From: Berberis thunbergii
Taxonomy: Eukaryota > Streptophyta > Magnoliopsida > Ranunculales > Berberidaceae
Direction of reading: 5' to 3'
DNA: 64,000 nucleotides
Assembly (NCBI GenBank): GCA_003290165.1
Contig: QNQO01005878.1
Coordinates: 87,442-151,441, forward strand
Shown: positions 1 to 9,965 of the stretch, one piece after another
Layout: the number at the start of each line of letters is the position of its first letter
Numbering within the stretch: the first letter of the stretch is position 1
Program-made: the position numbers and the translations under genes
Notes under the pieces: model-generated
Databases searched by the model: none
The model's input: the letters and a program-made list of their open reading frames with translations, nothing else
Told to the model about the DNA's origin: nothing

Positions 1-327
1 TCTATGGCTATGACTACATGTGAGTTGAAATGGCTTAAAGCTATTTTAGCTAGCCTCGGGATGCCTCACACACGTCCTATGTCTCTTCATTGTGATAGTC
101 AGGCGGCTCTTCATATATCTCAAAATCCCGTTTTTCATGAACGGACAAAACATATTGAGGTCGATTGTCACTTTGTCCGTGATGACATTGTTGCTGGACA
201 TATCAATCCCACATTTGTCCCATCCAATGAGCAACTCGCTGACATTTTCACAAAAGCATTGGGCAAACGTCAATATGAGTATCTACTTCGCAAGTTGGGC
301 ATACGGGATCTCCATGCACCAACTTGA
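1..327 (+). pseudogene. Copia retrotransposon RNase H, C-terminal end (partial)
   Basis: This is the last ~107 codons of a Copia Pol polyprotein, the RNase H end that removes RNA from the RNA:DNA hybrid during reverse transcription. The reading is open from the window edge to a TGA at 325-327. Family signatures seen are [32 protein letters not shown] and the ADIFTKALG terminal motif. Its start lies outside the window. It is followed at once by a G-rich polypurine tract and an LTR, the normal order at a Copia 3' end. No break is visible in this piece, so the parent copy may be fairly young, but the rest cannot be judged. Confidence 0.93.
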
Positions 328-569
328 GGGGGGGTATTGAGAATATATTACGATATTGAGAATATATTACGAATATCCTAATTGATTGGGAATATGTGTA
401 TTAGGAAGGTTGCTTATAGAGTGAATATTGTATAATAGTTTTAAGGAAATTAACAGATTATATTGTGAATATTCTCACAATATTCTCTGAATTAGTTTGT
501 ATATAAACAAGAGATTGTGAATGAGAAAGACAACACAATACACACAAATCATTTCCTTTGTGTCTAACA
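325..569 (+). repeat. Polypurine tract and 3' LTR of the leftmost Copia element
   Basis: A purine run TTGAGGGGGGGTAT (325-337) precedes a TG...CA segment, taken as the LTR at 338-569 (about 232 bp). It contains a duplicated GAGAATATATTACGA motif near its start and a TATA-like TATATAAAC near 499-507, as expected for a short plant Copia LTR. The mate LTR lies left of the window, so the target duplication cannot be tested and the 3' boundary is good only to a few bases. Confidence 0.75.
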
Positions 570-689
570 TTTTATCAAGGAGTTTGTTTCATTGTTTAAA
601 AGGGGTCTGTTTATAGCAAAGCCAATAAATAATGGGTTTGTTTTAGTACGAGTTGGAAAATAGTGGCAGTGTGTTAAGAACTTTGAAGT

Positions 690-822
690 CTCGGCCAACG
701 GGTGCTAGCTCAGCTAGTAAGTTTTGTGGCTGATGGTATAATAAGTCTATGGACATTGCCTGGTTCATAGATTCAGTAAAAACTAAAAACGATGTTCACC
801 TTAAAATAAATAAATAAAACCC
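690..822 (+). repeat. SINE-like tRNA-derived repeat
   Basis: The segment has a pol III A-box-like stretch (GCTAGCTCAGCTAG, about 703-716) and about 45 bp later a degenerate B-box-like GGTTCATAGATTC (762-774). It ends in an A/T-rich tail with AAATAAATAAATAAAA (near 805-820). That order fits a plant tRNA-derived SINE. No clean flanking duplication was found, so the call is moderate. About 120 bp of plain sequence separates it from the Copia LTR on the left. Confidence 0.5.
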
Positions 823-848
823 TTAGAAGACTTTCATCCCTGTAAAAC

Positions 849-1074
849 ATTCCACACTGCAAACAAGAAAGAAACAAATGCGAGAATGCAGCCTCCAACG
901 ATCCAATTTGATTGTGATGAGAGTTGTAGAAGCTAATTAGGATGTGAATTAGAAGGCAATGGAATGAAAATGATAGGGGTTCCCTTGTAAAGAGTGGTCA
1001 CAAATGCCCCAAATATGGGCATGATGGCACCCACTACTCTTGAGCTTGAGCTCCTCATATGTAGGTTCTTCATC
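849..1074 (-). pseudogene. WAT1-related transporter, single exon (copy C)
   Basis: Read on the minus strand, the exon follows a plausible acceptor (TTTTAG) and encodes a WAT1/EamA-type transporter segment: RVVGAIMPIFGAFVTTLYKG, an in-frame TAG, then LLQLSSQSNWIVGG and LFAVWNVLQ. These hydrophobic stretches are transmembrane helices in WAT1-like proteins, which carry small molecules across plant membranes. The stop and a poor donor (CAGGGATG) mark it as a pseudogene. The SQSNW segment matches the copy B exon at 33915-34036. The rest of copy C would lie to the left, where a Copia element now sits. Confidence 0.8.
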
Positions 1075-1335
1075 CTAAAATTATACAAGGAACAATAGCA
1101 AATACTTAAAATGAGTTTTAACATGAACAACATTATTGGTATGAGTATGAATTAAGGGTGTGTTTGGTTGCACTCATTTCGTGGGAATAATATTTTGGGT
1201 GTTTGTTTAGGATTTTACTCCTGGGCATGGCATGCCAGCACGTGCCATAGGTGGGAATCAGACACCTCACTCATACTGGGAAAACAATTCCCATTTCCTC
1301 CCTAGCCTCTCCCCTCGTCTCCGCCTCAAATCTAG

Positions 1336-2660
1336 GGTTGGCAGTGGGGCGAATTTTCACGGATATCCACCCCACCCAATCCGTATGGGGCGGATTTGGA
1401 TATGGCTGAATGAGTTTTCGGGTGGTTTCGGGTATCCAAATAATATCCATTGACTATTTGGGGCGGATACGGATTTAGCCATATCCGCCCCACGGATAAC
1501 CGTTTAACCGGTAAATTTACAAAATTTCCCTTCAACTATATAAAGGGATTAACCCTTTCATAGTTTCACTCACACAGACATCGCTCTCTTCCCCTCCCCT
1601 CTCACAGAAATATCACCCTCACACCACCTCCCTCCTTCACAATCACAGAGATGAGAAATATCACCCTCACAGAGATTATCACCCTCTCACAGATCTCCCT
1701 CCCTCACACCGCCTCTCCCTCTGCCCTCCTTTCTCACAGAGATAATGAGAGAGCTCCCTCCCTCACACCAGATCAGATCTGAGATCACAGATCGGATCAA
1801 GATCACAGATCAGATCAAATCGAGATCACAGATCAAATCAGATCAGAGATCACAGAGATCTGATCGAGATCACAGAGATCGGATCTTATGACAGAGATCT
1901 GATCGAGATCTCAGATCTTATCTCTGAGATCGAGATCTCTGACGGGGAGGGGAAGGTGGGAAGCTTCGATTTCGACTGAGAATCTGATCTTGGTCGTGAC
2001 TCATGAGATAAGAGACTGACTTGTGAGAGGCGAGACCGAATCGACCCTCATTCTCTCTGTGATCTCGATTTGATCTGATCTCTGATCTTGATTCGATCTG
2101 TTATCTCAGATTTGATCTCTGTGATCTCTGTCATAAGATCTCGATATCTCTGATAAGATCTGAGATCTCAAATCTCTGTGATCAAATCTCATTTGATCTC
2201 TATGATCGAATTTTTTAGATTGAATTTTTTTTATGTAATTTGTTGTAATTTTTTTTAGACCAGAGATCTAAACTTTAGATCGAAATTTTTTTTTTGTAAT
2301 TTGTTGTAATTTTATTAGATCTTAGATCCGATATCTAAACTATAGATCAAATTTTTTTGTTGTAATTTTTTTATATCAGAGATTAGTTGTAATCAAATTT
2401 TAGATTTTTTTTTTTAATTTGTTGTATGGTTTTTTTTTTTAATAATTTTTGTATGTATAAATGATCGTTTACCTATATTTTACTGTGTATGAATGAAAAA
2501 AAAATTTAACGGATATTTTGGGCGGGGCGGATATCCGTGCGGCCGGAGGCGGTTTTTTAATAAACTTATAAACGGATCGCGCGCGGCGAATTTGGGGATT
2601 CGTTGTTCCCGACGGATCGGGGATGTATTTCCTCAAATCCGCCCCAATCCACGTCGTTGC
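1336..2660. mobile_element. Nested TIR element with GGATATCC motifs, hAT-like
   Basis: The ends carry related inverted motifs: GTGGGGCGAATTTTCACGG on the left and AATCCGCCCCAATCC on the right. Near both ends GGATATCC/GGATAT and GGGGCGGAT recur. The same end motifs bound the element at about 23985-25230. Internally there is a CT-rich tract, a GATC-rich tract and long T-runs. No transposase ORF is visible. I could not define a target duplication, so exact ends and the hAT assignment are inference. Confidence 0.55.
1750..2210. repeat. GATC-rich degenerate tandem/palindromic tract
   Basis: The tract repeats short variants of AGATCACAGATCGGATC and their complements over roughly 450 bp. Because GATC and AGATCT are self-complementary, both strands read alike and the tract could fold back on itself. 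It lies inside the element at 1336-2660, between a CT-rich leader and T-rich sequence. The hAT element at 6287-7179 has the same order in shorter form. Confidence 0.8.
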
Positions 2661-4280
2661 TATGTAATATTTTTCATTATGTTTCTTATAGATTTGTTTT
2701 AAGTTACATCGAGTCGACATTGCTTGCATGATTCAAATTTGTGGGTTCAGCTTGTGGTGATTTGGATTATATTTTTTTGTTATGCTTTATTGTTAAAATG
2801 TGTAATTTTGAGTGTGTGTATTGTAGTGATGACTGATGAGTAATGATTAAGGGATAAAGAATATAGAAGCCTGTTCATGCAGAGGGATCAGTGGAGCTAA
2901 TGACCAATAGAACTAAACAATAGTAATGTCATTAGAGATGTGAGAGTGAAGTGAAAGTGGAAACGAAATTGTATTGGGATCCAAATTAAGAAGGGAAGTG
3001 TAAAGGAATGTAGTAGTGCTTCAAGAATAGGTGTCATATGCTCCCTACTGAAATATGTCATTTTATAGTTAGTTCTAGTAAAGCACCACAGGTGAACTAT
3101 GAGTTTGCATCTACAATTGACTGCAAATGGCTTTCTCGAAACACTTTGAAGTAAAAAAAACAGAAGGAAATGCACTGTAATGATCTGCAATCTCTACTGC
3201 CAAATAATTATTGTTTTTAGATGTTTGAGTGTTATTAGAAAATAGGTATTGATGACCTGCTGGTTGTGGTGGTTTTTCTGTGCAATATACAGTTTTATGT
3301 TTTCAATCGCGTTAGCCATGAAGGTGAGTTAAAGCTTTTTGTACCAAAATTTGCATCACAAACAACTATAAATATCTTTCGGTGATGATGCATACCCACT
3401 GATACATGCACACAAGTCATGACCAAATACCATACATTATTATTGAACAATATCTAATATATATATATATATATATGAAATGTCACAACAATTAGAGTTC
3501 AACATAACTAACTTTTGCCCTTTGTTTCTAAGCAAAGACAACAATTTCTACGACACCAGATTGGACAACTTGCTCCAACTGATCTATTCTACTTCCCATA
3601 TCTCGGGTAGAGCTTCTTTGATAATGTGAATGTTACCCAAAGCGAGATCTGCCCTTGGAACTAGTTCCATGCTCCAACTTGCAACACCGATTTACATCCA
3701 TGCAAACTTTTGTGTTCAATATGAAAATATAGTATGATATACACGAAGCTTAGAATGACTGAATGGAGACCTGCAAATATATTGACTTTAGAAGTTCCAA
3801 TAACAAGAGATTGCTTCGATTTAGGTTGCCAAACAAACCATTTGGTGCCTTTTCACCCTAATTATATATTCATATAAAATATTAATTCAGCTTAAAAGAT
3901 ACTGAAATTATAAAGCAAATCAACTAAACATGAAGGAGCATGTGCATAAATTTTGAGGTACAATGGACATGGAATACTTGAACAATTGAGTTTGGAGTTT
4001 TCCTTGAATTTGGTAATGAGATCGCTAAGAGGGGAGTTTTCAAAGTGGTTTTCGGATTCTATAAAGTAAAATTGGTCGGGTGAATTGTGTGATCTCCATG
4101 ATTATATTAAAAAAAAATTCCCATGATTAGTTTTAGGCAACCAAACACTCACAATAGGAATTGGAATCTAAATCCCATGGACAACCAAACAACAAAGTTG
4201 GCCAAATTCATGACATGGGATGCCATTGAATGGGGTTCCAATTCCCATCTTAGAATTCCATGCAACCAAACACACCCTAA

Positions 4281-5107
4281 GAGTTGGGGCTCCTGTATTC
4301 CTAGTGGTAGAGTGGTAACTCAACCAGTTTCATTCACTGATAGACATCACCCAAACGAATATTTTGTGAGAACGATCTTGGGCAATAGTTTATTTGTGAG
4401 TAAGAATAGGAAAAGTTATACGAGTGTGGTAAGACCCAAGGAATCTGCTTCAGAGCTAGATGTGACATTAAGGCTGTCTTTAGTTGGTAAGGGTTCAATT
4501 CCTTGGAAACTAACCTATTAGACATATCTAAAGCCAAATTCTCTAGTTTTTCAATGAAACACGAGGATTGAATTATTTGGAAAGCAAGGAATATTGTTTC
4601 CTACATAAACAGGAATTGAAATAATGTCATATTTTTTCTTCCAAACTTTCTGGCAGTACGTTAGAGTTCAATTGTTTTTATTTGGGAAAGGTGGTAATGT
4701 GATATTTATTATTCTCCTAGTGAACTTCTTAAAAGTATTGGACTGACCATGAGAGGAAACCAGCACATGATTACAGAGTACCAGAAAATTACTGACATTC
4801 GGATAACCTAGAAATACCCTATGGATAACTGGAAAACAAAGATTTTAGATTCTGTTGACATAACACCGATAAACAGGGTTTCCCATGTTTACCAGATTTG
4901 ACCCAGAGGAATTGAGTAGATAATGCGTATTTGGCATGTTCAGAGCCATGAAAAATGTCTACATACAAACCTAATGTGTGCAAAGGCTGTAGAACCACTA
5001 TTTCTTGTTTGTGCCATCCCCAAAAATGGTTTATGTAAACTGCTTTCTTTCAGGGAAACAAGCTATGGGTTGCAGCAATAAAAGTGCAGCCCTATTATGA
5101 TACATTT
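4281..5107. other. Downstream flank of WAT1 copy A, no gene seen
   Basis: There is no coding sequence I can support here. The part at about 4905-5040 is clearly similar to 28045-28170, the corresponding flank of WAT1 copy B, so it belongs to the duplicated unit. The part at 4290-4510 contains a perfect B-box consensus GGTTCAATTCC (about 4494-4504) without a properly spaced A-box. Confidence 0.6.
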
Positions 5108-5268
5108 CTATGGATCGACATTTTTGTTTTGCAAGAGAGGAGCTTCGTTGGTGGCGGATTCAAAGCTTGAAACAACATGTCTTTCATCCAATTTCTCTTC
5201 TTTCGCCTTTCCCCATGAGACACCATAGAACCCAAGATAAATGATGATTGCTCCAAGTAGACCGCAGA
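5108..5268 (-). pseudogene. WAT1-related transporter copy A, last exon
   Basis: After a plausible acceptor (TTTCAATCAG) the exon reads CGLLGAIIIYLGFYGVSWGK followed by AKEEK and ends with TAG at 5108-5110. A glycine-rich membrane helix closing in WGKAKE is the hallmark of the WAT1 C-terminus; a hydrophilic tail follows (SSFESATNEAPLLQ). This exon is open and looks intact. Copy B has lost it: the sequence between 28175 and 28235 joins the two flanks directly. The gene as a whole is broken by the 5941-26405 insertions. Confidence 0.85.
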
Positions 5269-5761
5269 CTGATTGAAATATATCGATCAATGTTATTCCA
5301 TTCATGCATAAAAAAAATAATAAAAAATAAAGATGAACTAGATTTAGAAATTATTAGTACTTACTTATGGGAACTTTGTCAATCTCAGTTATAGAGGATA
5401 AGAACAATGTTGGTGATGATACCTCTTAACATAGTAAAATTGAAGTGGAGGTGAGATGAAAATGTTGGTTCTTCAGTTAATCCTCATTACTGAAGGAAGG
5501 TTAGGTTAAAAGTCTGAGTGAGACTGTTCGTGGTGAGTGAGAATGTTAGTTAGTATCATTTCGTTGCTACTATCTATGTCTGAAGTGAAGGTGCGATTGG
5601 CGATGACACCACATAATTTTGAAACTTAAATCCTATGTAGCCCTAGAGTTTGTGATTCCAGTGAAGAGCATAAAGGATTCACGATTACATTGGTAGTGTT
5701 TTTTTTACTAATAGTTGTTATGATACAAGTCTATATCAATGAGTTTTCAAAGATGTATCAC

Positions 5762-5935
5762 CTTCCAAGATGGAGGATATCCCCAAGAAAGATGACACTT
5801 GTGGAAACAGCAAGGACCATACTGAGTTTAAACATGGTTACGTAGATAGGTCCTTTCTTCCTGCAGGCCCCATGGAAATACAACCGGTATGTGCAGTTGA
5901 TTGTCAAGTACTTGATAGACAAGAAAAAAGAAATC
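5762..5935 (-). pseudogene. WAT1-related transporter copy A, penultimate exon
   Basis: The minus strand encodes CRKKGPIYVTMFKLSMVLAV then STSVIFLGDILHLG, ending at a GT donor (AAG|GTGATAC). KKGP-V-MFKP and IFLGD are signature stretches of WAT1-like transporters. The expected P after MFK is L here. The retroelement R1 entered just upstream, with its ATGAC duplication at 5936-5940, so the 5' limit of the exon is not certain. The homologous copy B exon at 33286-33420 is frameshifted. Confidence 0.82.
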
Positions 5936-6286
5936 ATGACTGATGATATATAAAAACGGTCACACTCCTGAGCTGAACATGTCATGATAATCTCGAGGAA
6001 CTACGGGACCCAAGCATCGGCCCAACACAGATCTAGCCCAAACGGATCTAAGCCCGTTCGACTTCAGTCCGCCAAGCGGACCCAGACTCTCACAACTTGC
6101 TAGGCCCACATGTCTCACAACTATCCTCAATACCTATAAGCACTACAAAAAACTATAATTTAGCGGCGGTTATGTAGCGACGTTTTAGAAAAACCGCCGA
6201 TAAATACTTTATTCAACGACGTTTGTTCGACCGTCGTGGTTTAATATTATTTAACGGCAGTTCTAGTAAATGGCGATAGTTGTAAC

Positions 6287-7179
6287 TAGGGGTGGGCATT
6301 TAGGACCGAAAACCCGGACCGAACCGACAATCAGACCGATCAGGTTGATTATAATTAATTAAAAAAATTTCGGTTGTAAAAGCCCGGCCCGACCCGAAGT
6401 TTCTGGTCCGGGCCTCGGTTTCCATTTCTGAAGTTCATCGGGTAATCGGCTCGATCTAGTTTAAATAGCTAACTTAAAATAGTTTAAATAGGTTAAGTAA
6501 CCCATCGACCGCCTCCTCCCTCTCCCACTCACAGCGAAGTCCCTCCCTCCATCTCCTCTCCCTCTCACAGCGAAGCATCGACCATCGACCGCCGCCTCCC
6601 TTTCCTCTTCCTCTCACAGCCAGCAAAGCATCGACTGCTGCCTCCCTCTCCTCTCCCTCTCACAGCGAAGCATCGACTCGACCGCCTCCCTCTCCTCTCC
6701 CTCTCACAGCGAAGCATCGAGCGCTCCTCTTCCTCTCATAGCGAAGCATCCCTCTCACAGGCGAAGATCGACCTCTCCTCTCCCTCTCACAACGAAGCAT
6801 TGACCGCCTCTGATCTCAGATCTTGATCAGATCTGATCTACGATGAATGAATGGTTATTTTGTAATTTTTTAAATTTGTTCTATCGTTTTTTGTAATTTT
6901 TTGATATAATTTTTGTACTGTATTTTTTTTATTGTACGATGATCAGTAATTTTTTTGTAATTTATTGTACGATGATCAGTAATTTTTTTTTACTGTAGAT
7001 ATTTTTTTTTTCTTAGGACCGAGTCCGGCCCGAAACCGGCCCGTAATTCGGTTAACCGGGACCTCGATTATCTGGCCAACTTGGTCCGGTTTCGGGTCTC
7101 ATGAACACGGGCCCAAATTTTTCGAGCTGATTTTCGATTTTTAGCTTTTGAGCCGGTTACCCGTACTTGCCCAGCCCTA
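6287..7179. mobile_element. hAT-1: nonautonomous hAT element with perfect 8-bp duplication
   Basis: The ends are TAGGGGTGGGCA and its inverse TGCCCAGCCCTA (11 of 12 match). GTTGTAAC flanks both sides (6279-6286 and 7180-7187). An 8-bp duplication with this terminal repeat is diagnostic of the hAT superfamily. The 893-bp body has GGACCGA/CCCGG-rich subterminal zones, a CT-rich minisatellite, a short GATC-rich piece and T-runs, with no transposase. It lies in the left subterminal zone of CACTA-1. Confidence 0.93.
6500..6810. repeat. CT-rich minisatellite inside hAT-1
   Basis: Variants of CTCCCTCTCACAGCGAAGCA and TCGACCGCC recur about seven times, with units of roughly 35-45 bp that vary in length. 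A similar CTCCCTCTCACA tract is found in the element at 1336-2660 (about 1590-1770), which suggests a common ancestry or a common captured leader. Confidence 0.75.
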
Positions 7180-7489
7180 GTTGTAACCGTCGTTATATAC
7201 TTTATTCAATGACATTTGTTCAACCGTCGTAGATCAATATTATTTAACAGCGGTCCGATTAAATGGCGACAATGGTAATTGTCGTTATAAATAAAAATTA
7301 AATTTAGGACATTAAAAGTCCAAACCCATTTATTAGTGAACCCAAAGAAAGTAAAACCCAACCCATTATCCATTTTGCAAAGCAACCCCTTATCCCTATG
7401 ATTTTGCTAACCAAACCAAAACAAACCTTTCCTCTCTTCTCTGCCTCTTCCTCCCTTCATTGCTCATCCTCTGGCCGTCTTCCTCTCTA

Positions 7490-7562
7490 TAGCTCTTTTC
7501 AAGATCTACGCTGACAGGTTGAGGTTGATCTTTGCTGGGAGGCAGATTGAGGAGGGAGGTTG
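7490..7562 (+). pseudogene. Possible ubiquitin-like fragment in CACTA-1
   Basis: Read on the plus strand, the piece gives KIYADRLRLIFAGRQIEEGG. This resembles the ubiquitin-fold segment that in ubiquitin reads Q-RLIFAG-Q-EDG, and the nucleotide run TTGATCTTTGCTGGGAGGCA looks like ubiquitin coding sequence. Only about 20 codons are recognisable and no splice sites were placed. It may be ubiquitin itself or a ubiquitin-like domain of another gene. Confidence 0.45.
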
Positions 7563-8343
7563 TGCTGTTGATCGAAGGACCGAATTTGGTTAATCGTGTT
7601 CCAAGATTTTTCGAGGTTCTGAATGAGGGTCTATTGATATGGATGATAGTAAGGTTTTCAAACACTTGATCTTGAATGAATTGTTATCAGAAAGCTTTAT
7701 GGAAAATTATTACAATTGAAATAAGCAAATTAGTTTGTGATTGTTAAATGAAAAATATTTCGATTGAAATAAGAAAATTAGTTTGTGATTGTTAGATGAA
7801 ATATAGTAAAAAAGGAGGCTGCAAAAAGCAAGAAACCATGAAGTGCTGCTTCATTTTCACTTTATTGTTGGTATTATTTTGTTAAACAATGAAATACTTT
7901 AAAGCCTTTGTAAGTTGTAGAAATCCTCTTTTAAGTTGTCTACAGAAATACTCTAAATTTGCTACATGGTAACAATTCTATTTTGAAAGTAATTGCAGAC
8001 TTTGCAGTATTGCAACATTATTTTGATATTATGTGATTTATTAGTGTCCTCGATGCTAAATTACGCATATGTTACTTGGATGTTAATAATAGTACCCTGT
8101 CACTAGAAAGGTGCATTAATCTGAACTTCAATATGTACATTTTTGTTAATCGAGAGTGAGACTGTATGCCCAATTCACAAATCCCAGTTAAACATATCAT
8201 GCTAATACTATTTTGCAGATACATACCCGTTCGAATATTCTTTCAACAGTAGATCTGCCATGTAAAGAAATTCGATGATGGCAATTTTATACAGTTGGCA
8301 CAATATACTTGACTTTCCCTGCCATAGTCGACATTATTTTTTT

Positions 8344-8591
8344 TCAATATTCTATTCCACTATTCCAATATTACTGCACCACCTTTTTGTGCACCAAAAT
8401 ATAAAAACTAAAAATCACAATGACCATCTAAAGTCTTTTTTCTGTGATATTCAGTTATTGACCTTTGTTTGTCAATATTCTATTCCACTATTCCAATATA
8501 ACTGCACCACCTTTTCGTGCACCAAAATATAAAAACTAAAAATCACAATGACCATCTAAAGTCTTTTTTCTGTGATATTCAGTTATTGACC
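8344..8591. repeat. Tandem duplication, two 120-bp copies 128 bp apart
   Basis: 8344-8463 and 8472-8591 are nearly identical; both start TCAATATTCTATTCCACT and end TTCAGTTATTGACC, with only a couple of differences (for example TTTTTGTGC versus TTTTCGTGC). The repeat lies in the intron-like sequence just before the first NEK-like exon of CACTA-1. Confidence 0.92.
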
Positions 8592-8614
8592 ATAATGTTC
8601 TGTTTGCTTGCCAG

Positions 8615-9965
8615 GACATGCAAGCTCTTATCAACAAAATAAACAAGTCTATAGTGGCACCACTTCCAACCATCTATTCTGGTGCATTGCGAGTAAATGT
8701 TACTTATTTATCTATATTACAAGTGCTATATGAATTTCAAAGTCATGCTAGTCTCTGTCATGTTATCTGTCCGTGCCAGTCGTGTGATGGATTGGTAGAA
8801 ACTTCTTGCAAGGAATGTTTTGTGATTGGTGCACGATAGTAATGGTGGCAGGACTTGTTAAAGCAATTCAACTAATAGTCTTGAGGTCTTTTCAGACTTG
8901 TTCGTGTATTAAATAGGCCAGTTCTAAATGCTGATTTGTTTTCTCTAATCTGTGCAGACGGGGGCTTATTAAGAGCATGTTGTGGAAAAATCCTGAGCTT
9001 AGGCCAAGTGTATGTACTATCCTTCTTTACTTCCACTTTTAGCACAAAATATACTTGCTTAGGATGATTTCATGACAAGATAGTTTTAGATGTTTTAACA
9101 AGCATGTGACATCACCATTAAGGACCATTAGATGACCAATCTCTAATTTTATGATATCCTTCATACATTCTGCTAAAGAGGAGTGTGGACTGGAGAATTA
9201 TTAGTGTTTGGCACGTGTTCCAACTTCCAAGTTGGGTATATCATGTGTTTCCCATGTATTTTGACATCTTGTATTGTACACAAAGTTCTGTTTTGGAAAT
9301 TTGTATGTTCTGCTTGGTATGCCCTCCTTTTGATATTTATTAGTTTACTTTCTCAAAGAGTTTGAGCTTTTAGAAGGGATTCAGCAATGAGAGGAGATCC
9401 ACAATAGAGTTTGAGGTTTATTTTATCACGTCTCATCAATATAGTGCATAGTATATAGACGTATGTCCATATCTTTACATTTAAGAGTATTTTTTCTCAC
9501 ATTTTTGTCAGGCTGCTGATTTGCTCAGGAACCTACTTGTTCAGCCTTATGTTCTGATCCATCTAAAAGCTAATAGTCCGAGACATAATTCAATACGGGT
9601 TTACTGGCCTGAATCTGGTTACATGAAGAAAACCAAGTTTATGTTGCCAAAAGATGTTCCGCTTTGCACAGACAGAGATAGAAGGCGATTCAGCAATGAG
9701 AGAAGCTCCACAGTCCACTCCTAGTATATCTGGCTCTCACTGTTCAACTCAAAGAATGCACGAGTTCCCTAGTTATGCACATAAAAAATTTGCTGAATTA
9801 TCAATAAACAGTGCCCATGGAGAGATAACTACTAAAAAGCCGATGACCTTGAAGGCTTTTAATATTCCCAAAACCCCGAGATTGACGCTAGCCAAAGCTT
9901 CTGCCATGGCTAGAAGACAAACTGATCCATCAAAGATGGTTCACTTTAGTTCGAAACGTGAATCG
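8615..9965 (+). pseudogene. NIMA-related (NEK) kinase fragment captured by CACTA-1
   Basis: Three exon-like blocks with splice sites are seen: 8615-8692 (DMQALINKINKSIVAPLPT, donor GA|GTAAAT), 8958-9009 (LIKSMLWKNPELRPS) and 9512-9965 (AADLLRNLLVQPYVL onward, donor TCG|GTAAGC). They match the end of the kinase domain and the start of the C-terminal tail of plant NEK kinases, which act on microtubules. The catalytic N-lobe and activation loop are absent. Block two carries four extra bases against the expected reading, and block three shifts frame near 9700 (SNERSS on one side, SISGSHCSTQRMHEFPSY on the other). It is a dead fragment, though introns and order are kept. Confidence 0.88.

Larger units (their letters stand above)
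1156..4277. mobile_element. PIF/Harbinger-type element with TAA target duplication
   Basis: The 5' end reads GGGTGTGTTTGGTTGCA and the 3' end is its exact inverse, TGCAACCAAACACACCC. TAA flanks both ends (1153-1155 and 4278-4280). This terminal repeat and TWA duplication are characteristic of PIF/Harbinger and Tourist elements. The 3,122-bp body has no recognisable transposase; the short ORFs inside show no family motif, so it is nonautonomous. A second DNA element lies inside at about 1336-2660. The interior right part (2660-4100) holds AT-rich sequence with an (AT)n run near 3457-3476 and nothing else I recognise. Confidence 0.85.

Noticed and set aside
4290..4510. tRNA gene or second SINE
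   Set aside because: A perfect B box is present but the only A-box-like sequence is about 180 bp away, and no cloverleaf can be drawn.
7396..7665. Minus-strand 89-codon frame as a gene
   Set aside because: The plus strand has the ubiquitin-like similarity; the minus frame shows no family and is a shadow.
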